Positions 18,148 through 25,323 of a stretch of DNA of 64,000 nucleotides are shown in pieces. The stretch is taken from contig NZ_CP151634.1 of NCBI RefSeq assembly GCF_038397725.1, forward strand, positions 992,001 to 1,056,000, in the 5' to 3' direction. A model generated the notes under the pieces. The model was not told the origin of the DNA. It was given only the letters and a program-made list of their open reading frames with translations, and made no database searches. This DNA comes from Microbacterium sp. LWO13-1.2 (GTDB lineage Bacteria; Actinomycetota; Actinomycetes; Actinomycetales; Microbacteriaceae). Both the position numbers and the translations under genes were made by a program. Each line of letters opens with the position of its first letter. Within the stretch, counting starts at the first letter, position 1.

Positions 18148-18266
18148 GGCGCGATCCTATCCCGCGGCGGTGAACGGAACCCCGAGAGGGCACAGGGACG
18201 CAGTGACGCTCGAATCGGCTGCAGGGCTCTTCGGTGGATACGCGGACACATGGGTAGAATGTCGGC

Positions 18267-18506
18267 ATGGCACGAGACCGCAATTCCGAAGAACCCGTTG
18301 TCGAGCGCGCCGAGGGCGATGCCGCTCCCAACGCGGTGTGGTTCAAGCCGGTGATGATCGGCTTCATGCTGCTCGGACTCGCCTGGATCCTCGTCTTCTA
18401 CATCTCCGGTACGACGCTGCCGATCCCCGGCATCGGCAACTGGAACCTCGGCATCGGCCTCGGCATCGCCCTGATCGGCTTCCTGATGACGACGCGCTGG
18501 CGCTGA
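18267..18506 (+). CDS. crgA: Cell division protein CrgA
   Basis: 79 aa with two membrane helices (about 28-48 and 57-74) joined by a short loop, ISGTTLPIPGIGNWN. The N-terminus is charged and the protein ends MTTRWR. Length, topology and the location beside pknB/sortase/pabA match CrgA, an actinobacterial membrane protein that helps place FtsZ and septal peptidoglycan enzymes. It is divergent from the sortase gene and ends just before a strong terminator. Confidence 0.93.
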   Translation: MARDRNSEEPVVERAEGDAAPNAVWFKPVMIGFMLLGLAWILVFYISGTTLPIPGIGNWNLGIGLGIALIGFLMTTRWR

Positions 18507-18521
18507 ACCCCGGCTACTTCT

Positions 18522-18555
18522 GAAAAGGCTCCTCGCTTCGGTGAGGGGCCTTTTC
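18522..18555 (+). terminator. Rho-independent terminator of crgA
   Basis: A hairpin with arms GAAAAGGCTCCTC (18522-18534) and GAGGGGCCTTTTC (18543-18555), followed by TTTGT. One mismatch in the stem. Confidence 0.85.
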
Positions 18556-18582
18556 TTTGTCTGACGTGTGTCCTGTGGGCGG

Positions 18583-18672
18583 ACTCCGGGATGTTCTCTT
18601 CGTTCGCAGAGCGGGGACCCTCCCGCTTCGCGGGCCCCTCCCGATGCTCACTCCGAGAACATCCCTGCGCCC
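18583..18672 (+). repeat. Dispersed hairpin repeat, copy 1
   Basis: A roughly 90-bp non-coding element bounded by a perfect inverted repeat, GGGATGTTCTC (18588-18598) and GAGAACATCCC (18655-18665). It contains an internal hairpin CCCGCTTCGCGGG (18622-18634). The same element recurs at 51385 and, inverted, at 52206. The outer arms differ in sequence from those of copy 2 but remain complementary within each copy, as expected for a selected RNA or DNA fold or a small mobile repeat. Confidence 0.8.
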
Positions 18673-18705
18673 GTGGTCGTGCGTCGGAGGTACGCCGCTA
18701 GATAG

Positions 18706-18758
18706 TTATCCACAGGCTTGTGCACAGGGTGGGGAGAATTACACGGTTGTTATTCACA
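18706..18758 (+). promoter_or_regulatory. DnaA-box cluster outside oriC
   Basis: Three 9-mers in the same orientation: TTATCCACA (18706-18714, perfect), TTGTGCACA (18718-18726, one base from TTGTCCACA) and TTATTCACA (18750-18758). The region is relatively AT-rich and is followed by GTGTTAACAACCCTGTTAAG. It lies in the convergent space between crgA and the rhomboid gene, about 27.6 kb from the oriC boxes. The first box shares the 14-mer TAGTTATCCACAGG with oriC. Confidence 0.6.
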
Positions 18759-18788
18759 GGTGTTAACAACCCTGTTAAGAACCTCTGA

Positions 18789-19676
18789 TCAGGAGAGAAG
18801 GATCAGCGGTGGGATGACGGCGACGATCACGAGCAGCGCGACAGTGACCGCAGCGAGCAGGACGATCTGCCAGGTGCGCTGCTCGCGTCGGCGTGTTCTG
18901 GTCAAGATGAAGGCCACGAGAGCGCCGACGATCGCGCCACCGAGGTGGGCCTGCCAGGAGATGCCCCCGTTGAAGAATCCGAAGGCGAAGTTGATGCCGA
19001 GGACGACCAGGATGCCGGTGACGTTCGCGCCGACGTGGCGTCCGATGATCAGCAGCGCCGCCATGAGGCCGAAGATCGCGCCGGATGCGCCGACCGTCGG
19101 AGTTTCGAAATCCAGCAAAGCCACGGCGACCGAGCCCCCCAGGCCACTGATCAGATACATCGCGAGGAAACGCGCGCGGCCGAGCATCGGCTCGAGCGTT
19201 TGCCCCAGCATCCACAGCGCCAGCATGTTCAAGGCGAGGTGGATGAAGCCGCCGTGCACGAGCAGTGGGGTCAGCAGGCGCCAGGGCTCGAAGATGCCAC
19301 CGTTGTACTGGGGATAGAGAGTGGGCGCGTAGAACAAGAGCGCACTCGTGATCTGGTCACCGACGCCGGGAATCATCTGCAGCAGGCTGATGAACGACGT
19401 CACCGCGAGCAGGGCGTAGGTGACGACGGGTTTGCCGCTGCGCACGGCGGTGATCGTGCCGCCGCCTCCCCAGCGACGCTGTGCGCGCTTCTGGGCGGGG
19501 GTGCGATTCTTGCGCTCCGCCGTCATGCACTCCGGGCAGATGACGCCGACCGGCGCCTGCGTCTGGCACTCGGGGCAGACGGTGCGCAGGCAGCGCTGGC
19601 AGAGCACGAAGCTCTGCCGATCCGGATGCCGGTAGCAGAAGTTGTCACGATTGCCCGTGAACTCGGAGCTCGTCAT
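18789..19676 (-). CDS. Rhomboid family intramembrane serine protease with N-terminal zinc-ribbon
   Basis: 295 aa. The N-terminus holds Cys/His clusters (CYRHPDRQSFVLCQRCLRTV, then CPEC twice), a B-box-like zinc module at about 14-50. A basic linker and six to seven membrane helices follow. The catalytic Ser is in TVGASGAIFG and the His in WQAHLGGAIVG; the HGGFIHLALNMLAL segment contains the conserved His and Asn. The substrate is unknown. Stop TGA is close to the DnaA-box cluster, and the gene is followed upstream by the cyclophilin gene on the same strand. Confidence 0.93.
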   Translation of the reverse strand: MTSSEFTGNRDNFCYRHPDRQSFVLCQRCLRTVCPECQTQAPVGVICPECMTAERKNRTPAQKRAQRRWGGGGTITAVRSGKPVVTYALLAVTSFISLLQMIPGVGDQITSALLFYAPTLYPQYNGGIFEPWRLLTPLLVHGGFIHLALNMLALWMLGQTLEPMLGRARFLAMYLISGLGGSVAVALLDFETPTVGASGAIFGLMAALLIIGRHVGANVTGILVVLGINFAFGFFNGGISWQAHLGGAIVGALVAFILTRTRRREQRTWQIVLLAAVTVALLVIVAVIPPLILLS

Positions 19677-19694
19677 CCGGATCGGCAGCGCGGG

Positions 19695-20252
19695 TCAGGC
19701 CGCGACGATGTCGACCGACTGCAGCACGACCGGCTCGATCGGGCGGTCGCCGGCAGCGGTGGGCACAGCGGCGATCGCGTCGACGACAGCCTTCGAGGCG
19801 TCATCGGCGACGGCGCCGAAGATGGTGTGCTTGCCCATGAGCCACGGGGTCGGGTCGGTGGTGATGAAGAACTGCGAGCCGTTGGTGCCCTCGAGGTCGC
19901 CGGTGGCGGGGTTGCGGCGCAGGCCGGCGTTCGCCATCGCGAGGATGTAGGGCGCGTCGAAGTTGAGCTCGGCGTTGATCTCGTCGTTGAAGTTGTAGCC
20001 GGGGCCGCCGACGCCCTGACCGAGCGGGTCGCCGCCCTGGATCATGAAGTTCGGGATGATGCGGTGGAAGACGACGTCCTTGTAGAGAGGACCCTCACCG
20101 GGCTTGCCGGTGGCGGGGTGCGTCCAGTCCTGGGTGCCGTCGGCGAGGCCGACGAAGTTCTTCACGGTCTTCGGGGCCTGGTCGCCGAAGAGGTTGATGA
20201 CGATGTCACCGTGGTTGGTGTGCAGGGTCGCGACGTGGGAAGCATGAGGCAT
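19695..20252 (-). CDS. Cyclophilin-type peptidyl-prolyl cis-trans isomerase
   Basis: 185 aa cytosolic cyclophilin without a signal peptide. Motifs are FHRIIPNFMIQGGDPLGQG (active-site Arg, Phe, Gln), GSQFFITTDPTPWLMGKHTIFG and an N-terminal HTNHGDIVINLF strand. It catalyses proline isomerisation during protein folding. ATG at 20252 has AGGGAC upstream. The longer upstream frame runs into the divergent promoter region and is rejected. It is 18 bp from the rhomboid gene, so the two are probably cotranscribed. Confidence 0.94.
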   Translation of the reverse strand: MPHASHVATLHTNHGDIVINLFGDQAPKTVKNFVGLADGTQDWTHPATGKPGEGPLYKDVVFHRIIPNFMIQGGDPLGQGVGGPGYNFNDEINAELNFDAPYILAMANAGLRRNPATGDLEGTNGSQFFITTDPTPWLMGKHTIFGAVADDASKAVVDAIAAVPTAAGDRPIEPVVLQSVDIVAA

Positions 20253-20419
20253 GTCCCTATTCTCGCAGAGCTTGCGGTGAGTTCGCCCGGTCCAGGGCGA
20301 TCGGGGCGCAGAAGGTAGCGCGCTGCATCCGATCTGGCAAGGGCCGGGTGATTCCCTCCCCACTTCCAGACTCGTCTGGCAAGATGGGGAACCCGTACTC
20401 CAATGGACAGGAGAGCATC

Positions 20420-20926
20420 GTGAGCCTCAGCCGCAAGCGCAAGAAGGAACTGCGACGTCTGCAGCACGACGCCACCGAGCTGTGGGAGTCGCAGCAGGTG
20501 CTCGTCGGACACGCAGCCGACGTCGCCCGTGAGGCGAGCCGACAGCTCGCCGGCCTCGGCCGCGAGCAGGTGCTCCCCGTCGTGCAGGACACCTACAACC
20601 GCCGCGTCGCACCGGTCGTCGACCGTAGCGTGAAGATCGGTCGTCACGTCGTCGACGACAAGGTCGTCCCGATCGTCGGCGGCGTCGTCGGCAGTGCCCT
20701 CACGGCATGGGACTTCGCGAACGCCAAGCGTCACGGCGTCGCAGTTCCTGCACCTCGTGGAGCCTTCGGCAAGAAGCAGAAGTCGGGGCCTGGCCTCGGC
20801 TCCGTCGTGGCGATCATCCTCGGTGCAGCCGCGGCTGTCGGCGTGCTCTACGCCGCATGGCAGGCGCTGCGCGCCGACGACGAGCTCTGGGTGGCGGACG
20901 ACCCGCTGTCCGCGCCTGACGCGTGA
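20420..20926 (+). CDS. Conserved actinobacterial-type protein with C-terminal membrane helix, function unknown
   Basis: 168 aa starting MSLSRKRKKELRRLQHDA. The N-terminal half is charged and helical, the central part is DKVVPIVGGVVGSALTAWDF, and a membrane helix lies at about 127-150 (GSVVAIILGAAAAVGVLYAAW), leaving a short acidic tail DDELWVADDPLS. GTG at 20420 follows CAGGAGAGCATC. It is divergent from the cyclophilin gene and overlaps the YbaK-family gene by four nucleotides. No domain is recognised. Confidence 0.7.
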   Translation: MSLSRKRKKELRRLQHDATELWESQQVLVGHAADVAREASRQLAGLGREQVLPVVQDTYNRRVAPVVDRSVKIGRHVVDDKVVPIVGGVVGSALTAWDFANAKRHGVAVPAPRGAFGKKQKSGPGLGSVVAIILGAAAAVGVLYAAWQALRADDELWVADDPLSAPDA

Positions 20927-21450
20927 GCACAGCCGACTTGGTCGGCGAAGAGTCGGTTCCTGCTGACAGCGGTGTTCGTCATGCCCGGGTGCAGGATGCT
21001 GCCGCCGCGCATGGCCTCGCCATCGAGATCCGCGAACGCCCGAAGGCGAACAGCCTTGCGGAGGCGGCTGAGCTTCTCGGCATCCTCCCATCGGGAATCG
21101 TGAAGACCCTCGTCGTCAAGCGCGCCGACGACACGTATCTGTTCGCGCTGATCCCGGGCGGCCGGTCCATCTCGTGGCCCAAGCTGCGCGCCGTGGTCGG
21201 CGTCAACAAGCTGCGGCTGCCAGAGCCGGAACTCGCCCTCGCCGCAACCGGCTATGAGCGCGGCACGATCGTGCCGATCGGCAGCAGCACGGAGTGGCCG
21301 ATCTTCGCCGACGAGTCGATCGTGGGGCGACGGATCGCGATGGGTGCGGGATCGCACGGCTACAGCCTGTTCGTCGAGGCCGACGATCTCATCGCCGCCT
21401 ACGGCGCGACGGTCGCCGACATCTCGGTGCCTGAGACCACACGCGATTGA
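20923..21450 (+). CDS. YbaK/ProX-family aminoacyl-tRNA deacylase
   Basis: 175 aa. The fold signature is visible: NSLAEAAELLGILPSGIVKTLVVKRADDTYLFALIPGG with the conserved Lys, then KLRLPEPELALAATGYERGTIVPIG and a C-terminal GAGSHGYSLFVEADDL. The YbaK branch hydrolyses Cys-tRNA(Pro) and related mischarged tRNAs. GTG at 20923 overlaps the preceding stop (GTGA). Assignment to YbaK rather than another deacylase of the superfamily is by general resemblance. Confidence 0.85.
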   Translation: MSTADLVGEESVPADSGVRHARVQDAAAAHGLAIEIRERPKANSLAEAAELLGILPSGIVKTLVVKRADDTYLFALIPGGRSISWPKLRAVVGVNKLRLPEPELALAATGYERGTIVPIGSSTEWPIFADESIVGRRIAMGAGSHGYSLFVEADDLIAAYGATVADISVPETTRD

Positions 21451-21459
21451 CGCGGTCGA

Positions 21460-21909
21460 CTACAGGATCTTCGCCATCCGCAGAGCGATGTCGACGAGCT
21501 TGACGCGCTGAAGCTCGGCGACCGCCGGCAGCGTGAACCAGTCGGCCATGTCCGTCGATCCGTCGGTCTCGAAACGGAGTTTTCCGCCCGTGACCCGCGC
21601 CCGATAGACGATGCGCAGCGTGTGCAGGGGAGCGTCGGCCCGCTGCTGCCCTGGGCGGTTCACCCGTTGCGTCGCCGGGATGACGCGGGAGTGGATGCCG
21701 AGCAGCTCGCCGACCTGAACGCTGTAACCGGTCTCCTCACGGAGCTCACGACGGACCGCTTCCTCGGGGTCTTCGCCGGGTTCCAGTCCTCCGCCTGGCA
21801 TGGTCCACGCGACGCGGCGTCCCTCGATCCAGCGCGCCAGCAGGATCCGGTGATCGTCATCGGTGACGACCGCGTATGCCGCGACCCGCATATCCATGGC
21901 TCTCACCAT
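21460..21909 (-). CDS. Nudix hydrolase
   Basis: 149 aa with an intact Nudix box, GGGLEPGEDPEEAVRRELREETGYSV (Glu residues for metal and water activation). The N-terminus MRVAAYAVVTDDDHRILLARW is the usual first strand. It probably hydrolyses a nucleoside diphosphate derivative; the substrate is not predictable. Either ATG at 21909 or the in-frame ATG at 21897 could be used. It is 15 bp from the amidohydrolase gene, which is upstream on the same strand. Confidence 0.88.
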   Translation of the reverse strand: MVRAMDMRVAAYAVVTDDDHRILLARWIEGRRVAWTMPGGGLEPGEDPEEAVRRELREETGYSVQVGELLGIHSRVIPATQRVNRPGQQRADAPLHTLRIVYRARVTGGKLRFETDGSTDMADWFTLPAVAELQRVKLVDIALRMAKIL

Positions 21910-21924
21910 AGCCGTCCGATGGAA

Positions 21925-23520
21925 TCAGACGACGCGGCTGCCCGCCAGATAGGTGGCCCGCACCACGGTCATCGCGAGATCCTCCGGTGGCACTACGACC
22001 GGGTCGCGGTCGATGACGATGAAGTCGGCGAAGAGCCCCGGCGCGAGCGCGCCGACCTCGTGCTCGCTGAACAGCTGCCACGCCGCGTTCGTGGTGTGTG
22101 CGCGGAGGGCCTGATCGCGCGTCACCGGGGTTCCCCCGGGCATCCGGTAGCCGTTGCGGGTCGTACGGGTCTCGGCGACCGCCATGTTGCGGAATGGCTC
22201 GTTGGGGGTGACCCAGCCGTCATTGTGGAAGGTCGCCCGGTGACCGGCGGCGAAGGCTGCTCCGGCGTCGGCCCATGCGCCGCCGCGCTCCGCACCGAAG
22301 AGATCATCGACGAGCACCTCTCCCCAGTAGGTGATGTGGTCGACGAAGAGGCTGACGGTGACGCCGAGGGACGCCGCGCGCCGGAACTGCGCGGCGGTCA
22401 TCGCCCCGCAATGCTCGAGGCGGAAGCGGTGATCGCTGAGTCCGTGCCGGGTGATGATCTGCTCGTACACGTCGAGGGTCGCTTCGATGGCACGGTCGCC
22501 GTGTGCATGGCAGGCCAATTGCCAGGCGCCGGCCGCGTACGGCTCCGCGATCGCGAGCAACTGGTCGGCTGTGTAGTTCGCGCGACCGACATGGTGCGGC
22601 TCGAGCCCCAGGTCACGGGTGGCCTCGGTGTCGAGGTAGGGGAAAGAGGTGGCGATGTTCCCGATCCAGGGCGAACCGTCGGACCACGTCTTCACTCCGA
22701 CCTGACGGATCACGGAGTCGCCCTGGCCCCGCGGGGCTGCTGTCCCGCCAGGATGCGACATCTCGTACCAGCGCAGCCGCACCGGGAGTGCACGGTTCGC
22801 GCGCAGGGCCTCGATGAGGGGGTTGAGATCGGGATTCCAGGAGAGGTCGGACACGGTCGTGATCCCGCGCGCAGCCAGATCTCGCAGATGTGCGCTGAGC
22901 AGGCGGGGGAGATGCTGCTGCGCACTCGCGAGCATCGGCGCGACGACCTTCTCGACGGCTGCTTCCTCCAATGCGACGCCAGTGAGGTGGTCGTCGGAGT
23001 CGCGCCCGAATGAGGCGCCGGCGGGGTCCGGAGTACGACCGTCCACACCGGCAGCGCGGGCGGCCGCGCTGTTGAAGTAGGCGGAGTGGCCGGAGTTGTG
23101 GATGATGACAAGAGGCACGGATCCTGCGAGTTCATCGAGGAAGCGAACATCGGGTTCTGGGAGACCCCGCTGCAGCAGGGCATCCCACCCGTTCGCGAAC
23201 ACCGCCTCGCTGCCGGCATCCGCCACCGCCGCCCTGAGAGCGGCGAGCACGCCGTCTGCATCGGGGATCGTGACGGGGCGGATGTCGACGACGAGATCAG
23301 AGAGCAGAATCGACGAGTACGCCGGGTGGCCGTGCGGTTCGATGAGTCCTGGCATGATCCAGCCGTCGAGCGCGACGATCTCGGCATCCGGGAATCGAGC
23401 GGTCATCTCCTCGGCGGTGCCGATGGCCACCACTCTTCCGACCTCGACAGCCATCGCCTCCGCCTCGGCATCGGTCACGGGTGAGAGGGGACGGATGCGG
23501 CCGGTGAAGACTGTCGTCAT
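21925..23520 (-). CDS. Amidohydrolase family protein (YtcJ-like, amidohydro_3)
   Basis: 531 aa. The metal-binding H-x-H appears as GLIEPHGHPAYSS; later motifs ACHAHGDRAIEATLDVYE and RLEHCGAMTAAQF carry further ligands. The C-terminal TTNAAWQLFSEHEVGALAPGLFADFIVIDRDP is the usual closing motif of the superfamily. YtcJ-like enzymes hydrolyse amides or formamides; the substrate is unknown. The start at 23520 is chosen because MTTVFTGRIRPL is the canonical first strand; upstream in-frame codons lack support. It is probably cotranscribed with the Nudix gene. Confidence 0.88.
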   Translation of the reverse strand: MTTVFTGRIRPLSPVTDAEAEAMAVEVGRVVAIGTAEEMTARFPDAEIVALDGWIMPGLIEPHGHPAYSSILLSDLVVDIRPVTIPDADGVLAALRAAVADAGSEAVFANGWDALLQRGLPEPDVRFLDELAGSVPLVIIHNSGHSAYFNSAAARAAGVDGRTPDPAGASFGRDSDDHLTGVALEEAAVEKVVAPMLASAQQHLPRLLSAHLRDLAARGITTVSDLSWNPDLNPLIEALRANRALPVRLRWYEMSHPGGTAAPRGQGDSVIRQVGVKTWSDGSPWIGNIATSFPYLDTEATRDLGLEPHHVGRANYTADQLLAIAEPYAAGAWQLACHAHGDRAIEATLDVYEQIITRHGLSDHRFRLEHCGAMTAAQFRRAASLGVTVSLFVDHITYWGEVLVDDLFGAERGGAWADAGAAFAAGHRATFHNDGWVTPNEPFRNMAVAETRTTRNGYRMPGGTPVTRDQALRAHTTNAAWQLFSEHEVGALAPGLFADFIVIDRDPVVVPPEDLAMTVVRATYLAGSRVV

Positions 23521-23663
23521 GGCGACAGTCTCTCGGATGCTCCGCCCGGCGCGCCAGGACGGCACCGGCCGGTGCCCGAAGCGATCAGAAATCGAGAAGC
23601 ATCGATGAGCACACGCGCGTAGCCTCGGATCCATCAGGCGTCACCGAACGAGAGGATCCGCTG

Positions 23664-24113
23664 ATGACCGAGGAAACGAAGAACTTCACCGACGAAGAGC
23701 GTGAAGCCATGCAGGCCGCCGCCAAGGAATCCAAGGCACGGCGCTCACGGGCGAAGAAGTCTCCGGAGGAACAGCGGGCGGAGGGTGAAGCGGATCTCAA
23801 GGAGGCGATCGCCAAACTGCCGGACACCGCGGACCAGAAGCTCGCGTTGAAGCTGCACGATCTGGTCTCGAAGGTCGCCCCGGAGCTCGTCCCGCGCACG
23901 TACTACGGCATGCCCGCGTGGGGCAAGGACGGCAAGGTCCTGTGCTTCTTCCAGCCGGCGAGCAAGTTCAAGGTGCGCTACGGCACCTTCGGCTTCGAAC
24001 CGATCTCGAACCTCGACGACGGCACCGTCTGGCCCACCGCTTACGCCGTCACCGATCTCACCGACGCAGACCTGGAGTTCTTCGCGGAGCGCATCCGTCT
24101 CGCCGTGAGCTGA
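23664..24113 (+). CDS. DUF1801-like (YdhG-type) protein
   Basis: 149 aa. A charged N-terminal helix with a long Lys/Glu-rich stretch (about 5-50) precedes a compact domain, VSKVAPELVPRTYYGMPAWGKDGKVLCFFQPASKFKVRYGTFGF, which matches the YdhG/DUF1801 pattern of small proteins with a conserved Tyr-Gly-Met-Pro. ATG at 23664 has GAGAGGATCCGCTG upstream. The molecular function of the family is not established. Confidence 0.78.
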   Translation: MTEETKNFTDEEREAMQAAAKESKARRSRAKKSPEEQRAEGEADLKEAIAKLPDTADQKLALKLHDLVSKVAPELVPRTYYGMPAWGKDGKVLCFFQPASKFKVRYGTFGFEPISNLDDGTVWPTAYAVTDLTDADLEFFAERIRLAVS

Positions 24114-24140
24114 TGCACTGTGCGGAGTAGCGTGGGGCGG

Positions 24141-25259
24141 GTGAGCACCCTTCCCTTCGCAACCTCCGTGTACGCCGCCCGTCTCGATCGTGCCGCTGAC
24201 CTCGCCGCCGCGGCGGGCTTCGATGGGATCATCATCGGCCCAGGACCCGATCTGCAGTATCTGGCCGGCGTCGAAGGCGACACGATCGAGCGTCTGACGG
24301 CGCTTATCGTCCGCCCCGGTCGACCGGCCACCGTGGTGGTTCCGCGTATGGAGCTCGCCAAGGTGCGCGACACCGCGATCGGTGAACTCGGGCTCACCAT
24401 CGCCGACTGGGTCGATGGTGAGAATCCGTACGACCTGGTCGCCGCGGCTCTGGGATCGGCATCGCGCGTGGGCATCTCGGACGCGCTCCCGGCCCTGCAC
24501 GTGATCCCGATCGGGGAACGCCTCGGGGTGCGCCTGGAACTCGCCACGCCGGTGCTGCGCGAGGGGCGGATGATCAAGGATGCCGCCGAGATCGCCGAAC
24601 TGCGCCGGGCCGGCGCCGCCATCGACGCCGTGCATCGCCGAGTACCGGAATGGCTGCGCGCCGGCCGGACCGAACGCGAAGTGGCTGCAGACATCGCCGA
24701 GGCCATCGTCGCCGAGGGGCACCGCACGGTCGAGTTCGTCATCGTCGGATCAGGACCGAACGGAGCCGACCCGCACCACGAAGTGTCGGATCGCATCATC
24801 GAGGACGGCGACATCGTCGTGGTCGACATCGGGGGAGCGGTTCCCAGCGGTTACAACTCCGACAGCACGCGGACATACGTGGTCGGAACACCGACGCCCG
24901 AGGCATCCGATCGCATCGGTGTGCTCGTGCGTGCGCAGCAGGCTGCGGTAGACGCAGCCCGACCCGGAGCGACGGCTTCGGAGGTGGATGCTGCCGCACG
25001 ACAGGTGCTCTCCGACGCCGGTCTCGGCGACGCCTTCGTGCACCGCACCGGTCATGGGATCGGCGTCTCGGTGCACGAAGAGCCGTACATCGCTCCGGGC
25101 AACGACCTGGTGCTGCGGGAGGGGATGGCGTTCAGCATCGAGCCCGGAATCTACTTCGCAGGCGAGTGGGGTGCGCGCATCGAGGACATCGTCGTCGTGA
25201 CCGCCGGCGGCAGCGAGCGACTGAACGTCGTCGAGCATGGGCTGATCCCCGTTCCCTGA
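24141..25259 (+). CDS. M24-family metallopeptidase (Xaa-Pro aminopeptidase type)
   Basis: About 372 aa. An N-terminal creatinase-like domain (about 1-130) precedes the pita-bread domain. The five metal ligands are readable: Asp in VVDIGGAV, Asp in NSDSTRTYVVG, His in HRTGHGIGVSVHEEPY, Glu in FSIEPGIYF and Glu in RIEDIVVVT. It is expected to release N-terminal residues preceding proline. GTG at 24141 is preferred; an in-frame GTG at 24120 has no ribosome site. It ends in front of a strong bidirectional terminator. Confidence 0.9.
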   Translation: MSTLPFATSVYAARLDRAADLAAAAGFDGIIIGPGPDLQYLAGVEGDTIERLTALIVRPGRPATVVVPRMELAKVRDTAIGELGLTIADWVDGENPYDLVAAALGSASRVGISDALPALHVIPIGERLGVRLELATPVLREGRMIKDAAEIAELRRAGAAIDAVHRRVPEWLRAGRTEREVAADIAEAIVAEGHRTVEFVIVGSGPNGADPHHEVSDRIIEDGDIVVVDIGGAVPSGYNSDSTRTYVVGTPTPEASDRIGVLVRAQQAAVDAARPGATASEVDAAARQVLSDAGLGDAFVHRTGHGIGVSVHEEPYIAPGNDLVLREGMAFSIEPGIYFAGEWGARIEDIVVVTAGGSERLNVVEHGLIPVP

Positions 25260-25264
25260 CACGC

Positions 25265-25303
25265 ACGAACTGCTCTCACTTCATCGGAGTGAGAGCAGTT
25301 CGT
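25265..25303. terminator. Bidirectional terminator between convergent genes
   Basis: A perfect 16-bp stem with arms ACGAACTGCTCTCACT (25265-25280) and its complement (25288-25303), and a 7-nt loop. It separates the M24 peptidase gene from the convergent surface-protein gene. Neither side has a long T-run. Confidence 0.8.
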
Positions 25304-25323
25304 ACGTCGCCGTGCGGGGAGGG

